From contig NZ_VORS01000001.1 of NCBI RefSeq assembly GCF_007997075.1, forward strand, positions 496,001 through 560,000: DNA of 64,000 nt. The letters run 5' to 3'. Shown in pieces: positions 25,194 to 35,400 of the stretch. Source of the stretch: Polaribacter sp. IC073. Its GTDB lineage: Bacteria; Bacteroidota; Bacteroidia; Flavobacteriales; Flavobacteriaceae. Position 1 is the first letter of the stretch. Each line of letters begins with the position of its first letter. The notes under the pieces are model-generated. The model did no database searches and was not told the origin of the DNA. It saw only the letters and a list, made by a program, of their open reading frames with translations. A program made the position numbers and the translations under genes.

Positions 25194-28019
25194 ATGAAAT
25201 CTATTTTCAAGTTTTTATTACTATGCTTTTCGGTAACACTCGTTGCTCAAAATCCTACAAATTCAGAAACTATTCAACAATCTATACAGAAGAAGTCTCA
25301 AATGATGAAATCTTCACTGGTAAAAAACGTAGCCTTTACTAGTATAGGACCAACAGTAATGAGTGGTCGTGTGGTAGATGTAGATGTAAACCCCAACAAT
25401 ACTACAGAGTTTTATGTTGGGTATGCTTCTGGTGGTTTATGGTACACAAATAATAATGGAACCACTTTTACGCCAGTTTTAGACAATGCACCAACACAAA
25501 ATATTGGTGATATTGCTGTAGATTGGAACTCTGAAACAATTTGGGTGGGTACCGGAGAAAATAATTCTTCTCGTTCTAGTTATGCCGGAATCGGTATTTT
25601 AAAATCGACAGACAAAGGGAAGACTTGGGTAAATGTTGGTTTGCCAGACTCACATCATATTGGTAGAATTTTAATGAATCCAAACAATCCGGATGAAGTA
25701 ATTATTGGTGCAATTGGCCATTTATATTCTCCAAACGCAACACGCGGTATTTTTAAAACGACTGATGGCGGAAAATCATGGAATAAAACATTGTTTATTA
25801 ATAAGGATACTGGAATTATAGACGTGCAACATGCACCAAATAATTTTAATGTTATGTATGCTGCAGCTTGGGAAAGAGAACGTAAAGCGTGGGATTTTGT
25901 TGGAAACGGAAGTAACTCTGGAATTTACAAAAGTACAGATGCAGGAAATTCTTGGACAAAAATTGCAGACAATAGTGGTTTTCCTACAGGAAGCGGTGTT
26001 GGTAGAATTGGTTTGGCTGTTTTTAATGAAAACACAGTATATGCTTTACATGATAGTCAATATAGAAGAGCGCCAGAAAGTGATAAGGCTGCCTTCAACT
26101 TTACAAAAGAACAATTTAAGAATCTTACTTCTGCGGATGTTTTAGCGCTTAGAAATAAAACATTAGACAGCTATTTGAAAGCACATGGTTTTCAAGAGAA
26201 ATTTAGAGCAGAAAATGCAAAGCAACTTTTAAGACCAGGTGGTGTAAAACCAAAAGAATTAATGGCCTTCTTAGAAGATGAAATGGCTGTAGTTTTTGAA
26301 GAACCAGTTATTGGCGCAGAAATTTTTAAAACAACTAACGGAGGTAAAGACTGGCAAAAAACACACACCAATTATTTAGATGGTATTTACAGTTCTTATG
26401 GATATTTTTTCGGTGAAATTAGAGTTGATTTACAAGATGAGAATGGTATTTATGTTTTAGGTGTTTCTATTATAAAATCGAAAGACGGAGGAAAATCATT
26501 TACATCGATCAGTAAAGAAAATGTACATTCAGATCACCAAGCATTGTGGGTAAACCCTAAAAAAAGCGGTCATTTATTAGATGGTAATGATGGTGGTTTA
26601 AATATTTCTTATGATGATGGTGAAAGCTGGGTAAAATTAAATAACGCCGCTGTTGGGCAATTTTATTCTGTGTATGCAGACAATCAGAAAGATTATAATG
26701 TGTATGGTGGTATGCAAGATAATGGTGTTTGGTTTGGTTCACACAATGCAAAAATGGACAAAAGATGGCATCAATCTGGTCAAAATCCTTACAAGTCTAT
26801 TATGGGCGGAGACGGAATGCAGGTACAAGTAGATGACAGAAATCCTAATATTGTATATACAGGGTATCAATTTGGGAATTACTCTCGTTTAAATTTAGAA
26901 ACTGAAAAAAGTACTTACATACAACCAGCACCCAAAAAGGACGAAAAACCTTACCGATTTAATTGGCAGACTCCAATTCAGTTGTCTAAACACAATCAAG
27001 ATATTTTATATTTAGGAAGTAATAAATTGCACAGATCTTTAAACAAAGGAGATGACTGGGAAGAAATCTCAGGAGATTTAACAACTGGCGGAAAGAAAGG
27101 AAATGTTGCGTACGGAACGTTAACTTCAATTTCTGAAAGTCCGTTTCAATTCGGGTTAATTTATGTAGGTTCAGATGATGGATACATCAATGTAACTAAA
27201 AATGGCGGCGGAAGTTGGATGCGAATTTCAAACAACTTGCCACAAGACTTATGGGTTTCGAGAGTTATTGCTTCAAAATTTAAAAAAGAACGTGTCTATG
27301 CAACTTTAAACGGTTACAGATATGATGATTTTACGCCTTATGTGTATGTTTCAGAGAATTACGGACAAACATGGTCTAATATTAGCAACAACCTTCCAAC
27401 TTCAGCAGTAAACGTAATTAAAGAAGATTCTGAAAATGAACATATTTTATATTTAGGAACCGATAATGGTTTGTTTATTTCTTTTAATAACGGAGAATCT
27501 TGGGAAGCATTTAGTAAGAACTTACCAAATGTTGCGGTACACGATTTGGTAATTCAACCAACGGCAAAAGATTTAATTATTGGTACCCATGGTAGAAGTT
27601 TGTATAAAGCAAACGTTGCGGCGCTTCAAGAAATTACTACAGAAATTTTAGAAAAGGCTGCACATATTTTTACGATGGATGATCTCAAAAAAAGTAAAAA
27701 CTGGGGACGTTCTTGGAGCCAATGGAGAGCAGCGTATACACCAGAGGTTACAATTCCTTTTTACGTGAATTCGAATAGAGAAGTAACTGCAGATATCTAC
27801 GCGGGTAAAGTAAAAGTAAATACCGTTTCTGTAGCAGCAACCAAAGGTTTTAATGAAATAGTTTTTGATGTTTCTTTTTCTGAAAAAGGGAAAAAAGCAT
27901 TCAAGAGAGCAAATAAGAAAGCGGAATTTACAGTAGCTAAAAACGGTATTTACTATCTTCCAAAAGGAAAATATACTGTAAAAATAAATGCTTCTGAAAG
28001 TGAGTTTGAGGTGAAATAA
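25194..28019 (+). CDS. Exported Asp-box (BNR/VPS10-like) propeller protein
   Basis: About 941 residues from ATG 25194, which starts a signal peptide (FLLLCFSVTLVAQNP). At least ten Asp-box-like strands are visible (such as KSTDKGKTWVNVG, KTTDGGKSW, KSTDAGNSW, SYDDGESW, KNGGGSWM, NNGESWEAF), as in sortilin/VPS10 and xyloglucanase-type propellers. The C-terminus is a short beta domain. Flavobacterial relatives are annotated only as glycosyl hydrolase-like. Substrate and enzyme activity are not shown by the sequence. Confidence 0.8.
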   Translation: MKSIFKFLLLCFSVTLVAQNPTNSETIQQSIQKKSQMMKSSLVKNVAFTSIGPTVMSGRVVDVDVNPNNTTEFYVGYASGGLWYTNNNGTTFTPVLDNAPTQNIGDIAVDWNSETIWVGTGENNSSRSSYAGIGILKSTDKGKTWVNVGLPDSHHIGRILMNPNNPDEVIIGAIGHLYSPNATRGIFKTTDGGKSWNKTLFINKDTGIIDVQHAPNNFNVMYAAAWERERKAWDFVGNGSNSGIYKSTDAGNSWTKIADNSGFPTGSGVGRIGLAVFNENTVYALHDSQYRRAPESDKAAFNFTKEQFKNLTSADVLALRNKTLDSYLKAHGFQEKFRAENAKQLLRPGGVKPKELMAFLEDEMAVVFEEPVIGAEIFKTTNGGKDWQKTHTNYLDGIYSSYGYFFGEIRVDLQDENGIYVLGVSIIKSKDGGKSFTSISKENVHSDHQALWVNPKKSGHLLDGNDGGLNISYDDGESWVKLNNAAVGQFYSVYADNQKDYNVYGGMQDNGVWFGSHNAKMDKRWHQSGQNPYKSIMGGDGMQVQVDDRNPNIVYTGYQFGNYSRLNLETEKSTYIQPAPKKDEKPYRFNWQTPIQLSKHNQDILYLGSNKLHRSLNKGDDWEEISGDLTTGGKKGNVAYGTLTSISESPFQFGLIYVGSDDGYINVTKNGGGSWMRISNNLPQDLWVSRVIASKFKKERVYATLNGYRYDDFTPYVYVSENYGQTWSNISNNLPTSAVNVIKEDSENEHILYLGTDNGLFISFNNGESWEAFSKNLPNVAVHDLVIQPTAKDLIIGTHGRSLYKANVAALQEITTEILEKAAHIFTMDDLKKSKNWGRSWSQWRAAYTPEVTIPFYVNSNREVTADIYAGKVKVNTVSVAATKGFNEIVFDVSFSEKGKKAFKRANKKAEFTVAKNGIYYLPKGKYTVKINASESEFEVK

Positions 28020-28036
28020 ATAAGAGTCTAAAACAG

Positions 28037-28070
28037 ACCTCACAGGTTTTAAAACTTGTGAGGTTTTTTA
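28037..28070 (+). terminator. Terminator after the propeller gene
   Basis: Inverted repeat ACCTCACAGGTTTT / AAAACTTGTGAGGT followed by a 6-T run, 18 bp after the stop. Confidence 0.85.
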
Positions 28071-28079
28071 TATTTGAAG

Positions 28080-28703
28080 ATGAAAAAAATACTGATTTTA
28101 ATATTCTTTTCTTTGTCAATTTCTGTGAGTGGTCAGTCAGATTTTAAAAACTTTTTAAAATTATCTGTTCCCATAAAAAGATGGGTTTTGTTTCATCCTT
28201 TTAAGGCAAAATTATCTTTAAAAATTTCTAATGAAACCAACAAAATAGCAGATTCTATTCGAAAAACAAATTTGTTAGATAAAGATGCTGCTGGTGGGCA
28301 AGTAGATGCTTTTAGACATGGGTATTGGATGGCAAGATTGCGTCAAGAAATAGGAGAAAGAGCTGCCCGTTCCTTAGGAAAAGCACATGAGAAAGACAAT
28401 TACCTTACCTATAAAAAATTAAAATTAGAAGATGGTTTTGTGCCAGATGAAATAGCATCAGAAATGGATTTGCACAACAATGAAGAGGGTTTAAAGTTAA
28501 TTAGAAAAGGAAGTAAGGTTTCTAAAAACGGATTGATTTACAGGGTAATTAATGCCATTTGTGAAGGGAAAATGAAAATTATTAAAAAGAATACCAAAGG
28601 AGGTTTTTTAACCTGTGCTGGTGAAATAATCTCTAAAGAAGAATTAAAAGGAAAATGGAAGAATGATAAATGTTTGGTTTCTTCTAATACAAATATTCGT
28701 TAA
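28080..28703 (+). CDS. Exported protein, DUF6973-like
   Basis: About 207 residues with a signal peptide (ILIFFSLSISVSGQ). The conserved-looking core is AAGGQVDAFRHGYWMARLRQEIGE and SLGKAHEKDN, with His and Asp spaced like a small helical hydrolase; I recall this pattern as DUF6973 but cannot confirm it. The ATG at 28080 is chosen; a TTG two codons earlier overlaps a TATATTTG -7 box (28069-28076), which implies a nearly leaderless transcript. No known function. Confidence 0.65.
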   Translation: MKKILILIFFSLSISVSGQSDFKNFLKLSVPIKRWVLFHPFKAKLSLKISNETNKIADSIRKTNLLDKDAAGGQVDAFRHGYWMARLRQEIGERAARSLGKAHEKDNYLTYKKLKLEDGFVPDEIASEMDLHNNEEGLKLIRKGSKVSKNGLIYRVINAICEGKMKIIKKNTKGGFLTCAGEIISKEELKGKWKNDKCLVSSNTNIR

Positions 28704-28748
28704 GAAAGTTTCAGTACATTTGTTTTAACGAGATTAATATGAATCCTT

Positions 28749-31037
28749 TTGAAAAAAATAGTTTCACACTATCTAACTCAATTATTTTGCATTCTATTTG
28801 CCATTGCAAGTAGTTCTGCTCAATCTTATAAAACGCTTTCAACAGAACAAAAACAAGTTTTTAGATTGCAGTCGCAACTTTTATTAAAAGTTGCCGATTT
28901 AAATGAATCTTCTATTCACAATTTACTAGCATCAAAAAAAGGTTTTGCAATAGAATATGTTGCTAAAAGTGACTTATCTCTCATTGCATATTTCTTAAAA
29001 AACAAAAAGAAAATAACGCTTGTTACAAATGAAAAATTAACTACTTTTTTAGAAAAATATCCTTCAGTAATTTTAATAAAACCATCTGAAATTGAGCATC
29101 TCAATCTACAAAATACAGTTGCAACCGATCGTACAGAAATACTTTTTAAAGGGTTAGAGGAGTTGGGTAGTATCAATTTTAGTAAGAATGAAACGTTAAC
29201 AGATAGTATTGTGTATCGCCTTTGGCAAAGATCTGGTAAAATTCCTAATTTTATATATGCCGACTCTACCTCAATCGCCAAGAATAGTAAAGTTGTGTCT
29301 TTTTTAAATTCTACAAAAAAAATATACGGAGTTGCAAAAACAGATGAAAAGTTACTTAAAAATGTCTCGTTTAAAAATTTTCCGAATAGAAAAGCAAACG
29401 GCTACTTTAGTTATCCACTATACTTTGCTGGAAAGAATCCAATTTTAATACCCTACAAAGCCGGTTATTATTTTTCGCCAGATATTATTTATGCGACTTA
29501 TGAGAATATGGAGAACCAAAAAGAATTTATTGGTTTTCCTTTAGATCTAACCTTTGGTTTAACAGATTCTTTTGAGTTTGATAAGAAGGTTTCAAATCAT
29601 GTGCGTAAGAATACTGAAGATATCATTTCTAAACAAGTTTTGGTGGTTAAAGACGCTGTTCATGGAAAAGTAGGTTTTTTTAGCAAGCGAGCTTATATAG
29701 ATGCAGGAATAGAAAGTAGGTCTGCCTTAAAAACTAGTTTTACAATTACTGCATGGATAAAACCTACAGAGCTAGGTTTTGCACATAGCATTTTAGGTAA
29801 AGGAGCCCATTTTGTATTGAAAGTACATAAAGGCTATTTAACTTTTACAATGGCAGGAATTAAAGATTATATTTCACTTTCTTCTCCAATCCCTTTAAAT
29901 AAATGGAGTCATATTTCTCTTGTATATTCTGAAGTACACAATGAATTGTACTTTTATATTGATGGTAAAAAGACAGATACCGTACCGCTTATTTCAAATT
30001 ACATCACTTCAGATCATAATTTATTTATAGGGAATGATTTATGGGAAGAGTTTTTTATTGGCTATTTGGGCGCTATTAAAATTTGGGAAAGAGAGTTAAA
30101 TAGTTCAGAAATTTTTACGCAATTCAGCAATCGAAATGTAGCTGATAAAAAGTATCATTTAAATCTATTTCTTGGGATTGGCTTTTCTATATTGATGAGT
30201 ATTCTTTTTATATATCGCCAAAAAAGAATCAAAAGAAAAGCAACGTTAAAACCTATAAAAAAAACACCTCAAAAACCCAATATTTCTTCCTTTGAAGCTT
30301 ATAAAGTGCAACTCTTTTGTTTTGGTTCGCTTCAAATACTGAATGAAAATGGCATTGATTTAGCACAAAAATTATCACCCAAACTAAAACAACTTTTCTT
30401 AATTATATTTTTATACAGTGCTAAGGAAGGAAAAGGAATTACTACTAAAAAATTGACGGAAATTTTGTGGCCTGGTATGGATGCTAAAAGTGCAAAAAAT
30501 ACCCGAGGAACAAGCATTCAGAACTTAAGAACCGTACTTTCTTCTTGTTCGGAATTAAAACTACTTTTCTTAAATAAACATTGGTTTTTAGAAATTAGTG
30601 ATCATTGTTTTTGTGATTATGATGTAGTAAATAATTACATAGCATTATTGTCAGATGAACAATACAACAAAAATATTTTAGAAGAAAAGTTGCCTACCTT
30701 ATTAGCACTTTTAAAAAGAGGTCGTTTGTTTGCGAGTAGTAGTGCAAGATGGCTAGATCCACATATAGAAAAATTTAGTTATCAGATTACTAAAGAATGT
30801 TTTCTTTATATAGATTCCTTGTCAGTTGAAAAACATTCAGAAATTATTTTAGAAGCGATCGAAATTATTCATTTTTATGATGATTTAAATGAAAAAGCAT
30901 TGCAATTAAAACTCAAAATTCTTATCTATCAAGGAAAGCTAAGTTTGGCGCGTCTTTTGTATGATAATTTCTCGAAACTCTACAAAAATATTTACAAAGA
31001 AAACTACTCGATTACCTTCGAGAATAGTATTTCTTAA
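28749..31037 (+). CDS. Membrane-anchored LamG / winged-helix-BTAD (SARP-like) regulator
   Basis: 762 residues in this order: signal peptide (1-25), exported region without recognised domain (26-300), LamG/concanavalin-like domain (about 305-455, FTITAWIKP, YFYIDGKKTDT, IKIWERELNSSEI), one transmembrane helix (471-489), a cytoplasmic OmpR-type winged helix (about 519-620) and a BTAD-like helical repeat domain (ALQLKLKILIYQGKLSLARLLYDNF). This is a one-component sensor layout: a lectin-like ectodomain joined to a DNA-binding domain of the SARP type. TTG at 28749 is the only usable start. It precedes the glycoside-oxidation operon and a tandem repeat, so it probably controls that operon. Confidence 0.75.
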   Translation: MKKIVSHYLTQLFCILFAIASSSAQSYKTLSTEQKQVFRLQSQLLLKVADLNESSIHNLLASKKGFAIEYVAKSDLSLIAYFLKNKKKITLVTNEKLTTFLEKYPSVILIKPSEIEHLNLQNTVATDRTEILFKGLEELGSINFSKNETLTDSIVYRLWQRSGKIPNFIYADSTSIAKNSKVVSFLNSTKKIYGVAKTDEKLLKNVSFKNFPNRKANGYFSYPLYFAGKNPILIPYKAGYYFSPDIIYATYENMENQKEFIGFPLDLTFGLTDSFEFDKKVSNHVRKNTEDIISKQVLVVKDAVHGKVGFFSKRAYIDAGIESRSALKTSFTITAWIKPTELGFAHSILGKGAHFVLKVHKGYLTFTMAGIKDYISLSSPIPLNKWSHISLVYSEVHNELYFYIDGKKTDTVPLISNYITSDHNLFIGNDLWEEFFIGYLGAIKIWERELNSSEIFTQFSNRNVADKKYHLNLFLGIGFSILMSILFIYRQKRIKRKATLKPIKKTPQKPNISSFEAYKVQLFCFGSLQILNENGIDLAQKLSPKLKQLFLIIFLYSAKEGKGITTKKLTEILWPGMDAKSAKNTRGTSIQNLRTVLSSCSELKLLFLNKHWFLEISDHCFCDYDVVNNYIALLSDEQYNKNILEEKLPTLLALLKRGRLFASSSARWLDPHIEKFSYQITKECFLYIDSLSVEKHSEIILEAIEIIHFYDDLNEKALQLKLKILIYQGKLSLARLLYDNFSKLYKNIYKENYSITFENSIS

Positions 31038-31104
31038 TACCTACCTAGTAAAAACAGGAGATATCGCTATATATCGTTAATAAATAAAATCTTTATTTTA
31101 AAAT

Positions 31105-31127
31105 TTTAGTACCCCATTTAGTACCCC
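31105..31127 (+). promoter_or_regulatory. Tandem 11-bp direct repeat upstream of the oxidoreductase operon
   Basis: TTTAGTACCCC occurs twice, separated by one A, giving a 12-bp period. OmpR/PhoB and SARP winged helices bind direct repeats of this spacing, and the gene for such a regulator ends 68 bp upstream. Binding is inferred. Confidence 0.5.
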
Positions 31128-31185
31128 TCTTTTTACCTAGGCACTCCTATTTTTGATGATAAATCGAAACCTAAAGAAGTGTTAT

Positions 31186-32454
31186 ATGGGCAATGAATTA
31201 AATAGTAGAAGAAGTTTTGTTAAGAAAACATTCGCAATAACTGCAGGGATTTCAATAATTCCGAGGCATGTAATGGGCGGCACAAATTTTTTAGCACCAA
31301 GTGATCAACTTACCAAAGCAGTAATTGGCGTTGGTGGTATGGGACAAGGACATTTAAATTACGAAGGCACAAAATTATTAGCGATATGTGATGTGGATGG
31401 AAAACACTTAGCGAATACACTTAAAAAAGTGGGGCCAGATGTAAAAGGATATCGAGATTTTAGAGAAGTACTTGCAAGACCAGACATAGATATTGTGCAT
31501 ATAGCAACACCACCACATTGGCACGGAATTATGTCTGTGATGGCTGCGGAAGCAGGAAAAGATGTTTGGTGCGAAAAACCAATGACACGAACTATTGGAG
31601 AAGGAAAACGAGTTGTTGAAGCAATGAAAGTTCACGGAAAAATGTTTCGCTTGAATACTTGGTTCCGATTTAAAGATAATTTTTACGGAATGGGAACTCC
31701 GGTAAAAAAAATAAAAAAAGTAGTGGATAGTGGCGCTTTAGGGTGGCCATTAAAAGTAACAATTAGTGGAGTAACAGGCTTTAACTGGAAATTTTATTGG
31801 GTTGGTAAAGAAAATTTAAAACCGCAAGATGTTCCTGCTCATTTCGATTATGATATGTGGTTAGGTCCTGCACCCGAAAAACCATATCACCCACACAGAA
31901 CGCATTCAACTTTTAGAGGATATTGGGATTATGATGGCGGCGGATTGGGAGATATGGGGCAACATTATATAGACCCTGTTCAATACTTCTTAGGAAAAGA
32001 TACTACAAGTCCGATTAAAGTTGAAATTGACGCACCACAGCAACATTATGATGCAATTGGTACTTGGCGTAAAATTATTTTCACGTATGCAGATGGCTGT
32101 CAGATTATTTTAGATGGCGAAAATAAAGATAAAGATGCCGCATATATTGAAGGGCCCAATGGAAAAATTTATAACGGATTTAAATCTACCATTCCAAATA
32201 TTGAAGGTTTAGTTGATGGTCTGCCAGATCCAGAAGAACAAATTAGTGTCTTTTCAGATTCAGTTAAAACACGACAGAAATTTGCTTTAAACGAAGAAAA
32301 CGGACATCGTTCTGCAACGATTGTAAATATGGGGTTAGCAGCATTAAGATTAGGACGAAGTTTAGATTTTGATCCTGTAAAGCAAGAATTTATCAATGAT
32401 GAAGCAGCAAATAGACTAATCAACCAGCCAGAAAGAACTTCTTGGGAATACTAA
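31186..32454 (+). CDS. Gfo/Idh/MocA-family oxidoreductase, Tat-exported
   Basis: About 422 residues from ATG 31186. A twin-arginine signal (NSRRSFVKKTFAITAG) predicts periplasmic export in folded form with NAD(P) bound. The Rossmann region is VIGVGGMGQGH, followed by ICDVDG and the family's EKP motif (WCEKPMTRT). Exported members next to DUF1080 and GMC oxidoreductases act on glycosides through 3-keto intermediates; the exact reaction here is inferred. First gene of a four-gene operon (18-bp gap to the next). Confidence 0.88.
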   Translation: MGNELNSRRSFVKKTFAITAGISIIPRHVMGGTNFLAPSDQLTKAVIGVGGMGQGHLNYEGTKLLAICDVDGKHLANTLKKVGPDVKGYRDFREVLARPDIDIVHIATPPHWHGIMSVMAAEAGKDVWCEKPMTRTIGEGKRVVEAMKVHGKMFRLNTWFRFKDNFYGMGTPVKKIKKVVDSGALGWPLKVTISGVTGFNWKFYWVGKENLKPQDVPAHFDYDMWLGPAPEKPYHPHRTHSTFRGYWDYDGGGLGDMGQHYIDPVQYFLGKDTTSPIKVEIDAPQQHYDAIGTWRKIIFTYADGCQIILDGENKDKDAAYIEGPNGKIYNGFKSTIPNIEGLVDGLPDPEEQISVFSDSVKTRQKFALNEENGHRSATIVNMGLAALRLGRSLDFDPVKQEFINDEAANRLINQPERTSWEY

Positions 32455-32472
32455 CAACCACAAATAACTCAG

Positions 32473-35400
32473 ATGAAAAATATATATAATACAATTATAA
32501 CAGTCGTACTCTTTTTCTGTATGGGAACTGTAGGATATGCTCAAATTAACCGAACAACGGACACCAAAGTTGCAGATATCTTAGCACAAATGCCTGCTAA
32601 GAATGAGCAGCATTCCAATACATTAATGGAAGCTGTTTTAAGTCTAAAAAAAGAAGGGATTCTTAAATTTTGTGACATGCTAGTTCCTTTAGGCTCTGGG
32701 GATGATGCTAGTGTACGTTATACGTTACATAGTTTAGTGATGTATGTTGGGGAAAACAAGAATACCAGCAACAGAAACAGTGTTGAAGAAGCATTACTTA
32801 CTGCGATTCGAAAAACTGAATCTCATGAAGTAAAAACGTTCTTAATAGAGCGATTGCAGTACTGTGCAAGCAATGCTAGTATTAAAGATTTAAACGGCTA
32901 TTTATATGGGAATGAATTCTATAAACCTGCGTTGGCTGTTCTAATGAATATTAAAAGTAAAGAAGCTGCACAAGCAATTTTAGCAGCTTTAGAAGAAAGT
33001 AAAGGGCAACAACAAGTTGCTTATATTGCTGCTTTGGGTGCATTAAAATTCACTCCTGCCGTTGCAGCAATCGAAAATTTAAGCAATTCAAATTCAATTG
33101 AAACACGCAGACACACTTTAAAAGCATTGGCAAATATTGCTGATGTAAATTCGTACGAAACGCTCTATAATGCTGCGAAAAAAGTTGACTTTCAATCAGA
33201 AAATACAGAGGCTGTTTTGTCTTTTATTCATTTCGGAATGCAACAAAACAATGCTAAAATTAATAAGAAAATAGCTAAAGTTCTTTTGAAAAAATGTACT
33301 GCTAATAGTCAGTTACATTTTAGAATAGCCGGTTTACAACTGCTAAGTAAGTCTGAAGAAAAAGCCTTGACAAAAAGATTCTTAAAAGAATTTAAACATA
33401 AAGAGGGTGCTTATCGAGGAGCTGTTTTAAAGATTGCATCAAAGAATTTAACTTCTGAAAATCTTTTAAAATGGACTAAAAGTTTTAAGAAAGCCTCACC
33501 AGAAGGAAAGGTGCAATTGTTAGGAATGCTTCAAAACAGACCAGAAACAACTATTATTTCTTCATTTATTCTTCCTGCAATCAATAGTAAAAATGAGTCC
33601 GTTAAAATCTCTGGAATAAAAGCGTTGGCATTTCAACCAAAAGAGCGCGCGTTTCCTATTTTATTTGATGCTTTATCAAAAGAAACAACTCCTTCAGAAA
33701 TTTCTGCGATAAAAGGAAGTTTATTGCGTCTGACTTCTAAGAGCGATATACATACGATTGCTAATCATTTAGAAAAAAGCAATACCAACGGAAAAACTGC
33801 ACTTGTAGAGGTATTGGCTGCGAGAAGAGCAACTTCAAAATTTGAGGTAGTTCTGTCTTTGTTAGAAGATAAGAATCAGCAAATAAACGAAGCTGTTTTT
33901 AAAGCATTGCCTGCAATCTCAACGCCAAGTCATTTATCAGAATTAATAAATTTATTAAGCACAACAGAAGTTCCGGCACATGTTTCAAACACACAAAGAG
34001 CAATTACTGTTGTTTTAGATGCGTCATCAGAAGATTTATCGGCTATGGTTCTAGATGCTTTTAAAACGATTTCAAAAAAAGAAAAACTACTCCCAATTTT
34101 GCCGATTTTAAATAATAAAGCTGCATTAAATTTAGTTACTTCATCATTAAAATCTAAACATAAAAATGAAAGAACAAATGCTTTAGATGCTTTGTCTAAA
34201 TGGAGAAATAATGATGCACTTCCGTATTTATTTGAAGCAGCAAGTAAGAATACAGAACTGCACTCAGAAGCGTTTGTTATTTATCTTTCTCAGGTAGGTA
34301 GATCGAAGCACACAGAAGATCAAAAGTTATTGCTCATTAAAAAAATAATGCCTTTTAGTAAAAATACAGAAGAGCGAAAAAGAGTTCTTAAAAGTGCAAG
34401 CACAATTAAAACCTTTTTATCGTTAATTTTTGTTTCTAACTATTTAGAAGAGGAAGTTTTAAGAAGTACAGCTTCTAACGCTGCTATTAAAATTGCGTTG
34501 CCAACTCCTGGGAAAAATAATGGATTAAGTGGAGCCGTTGTTCGAGAAATTGTGACAAAAAGTATGGATAATATTACAGGACCTGATAGTCAATATATAA
34601 AAATTGATGTGACAGAATTCTTGGAAAAAATGCCAAATGTAAAAGGTTTCGAATCCATTTTTAATGGTACTGATTTATCTGGATGGAAAGGGCTTGTTAA
34701 AAACCCAATTGCAAGAGCAAAAATGCCGACAAAACAATTGGCAGCTGCGCAAGAAAAAGCAAATGCCCAAATGCTTAGAGATTGGTTTGTAAAAGAAGGC
34801 GTTATTGGTTTTAAGGGAGAAGGCTATAATAATATTTGTACCATAAAAGAGTATGGCAATTTTGAAATGTTGGTAGATTGGAAGATTACCAATGGCGGCG
34901 ATAGTGGTATTTATTTAAGAGGAACACCACAGGTTCAAATTTGGGATGTTGCAAGAACCAATGTTGGTGCTCAAGTAGGAAGTGGTGGTTTGTATAACAA
35001 TCAGACAAACAAAAGTATTCCTTTAGTGGTTGCAGACAACCCAATAAATGATTGGAATACTTTCCGTATAAAAATGGTTGGAGAACGTGTAACGATCCAT
35101 TTAAATGGAATCTTGGTGACAGATAATGTTATTCTTGAAAATTATTGGGATAGAAAATTACCAATTTTCACAAAAGAAGCCATAGAATTGCAAGCCCATG
35201 GTGAAGATTTAGGATTTAGAAATGTATACGTAAGAGAAATTTCTTCTAGTAATGCCTCATTATCTGAAGAAGAAAAAAAAGAAGGGTTTTCATCTCTTTT
35301 TAATGGAAGAGATCTAGATCATTGGATTGGAAATAAAAAAGATTATGTAGTAGAAAATAACGAATTGGTAGTGCGCCCAAAACAAGGTGGTCATGGTAAT

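Noticed and set aside
27648-28119. Two minus-strand ORFs opposite the end of the propeller gene
   Set aside because: Antisense shadows of a strong plus-strand coding gene and its terminator.
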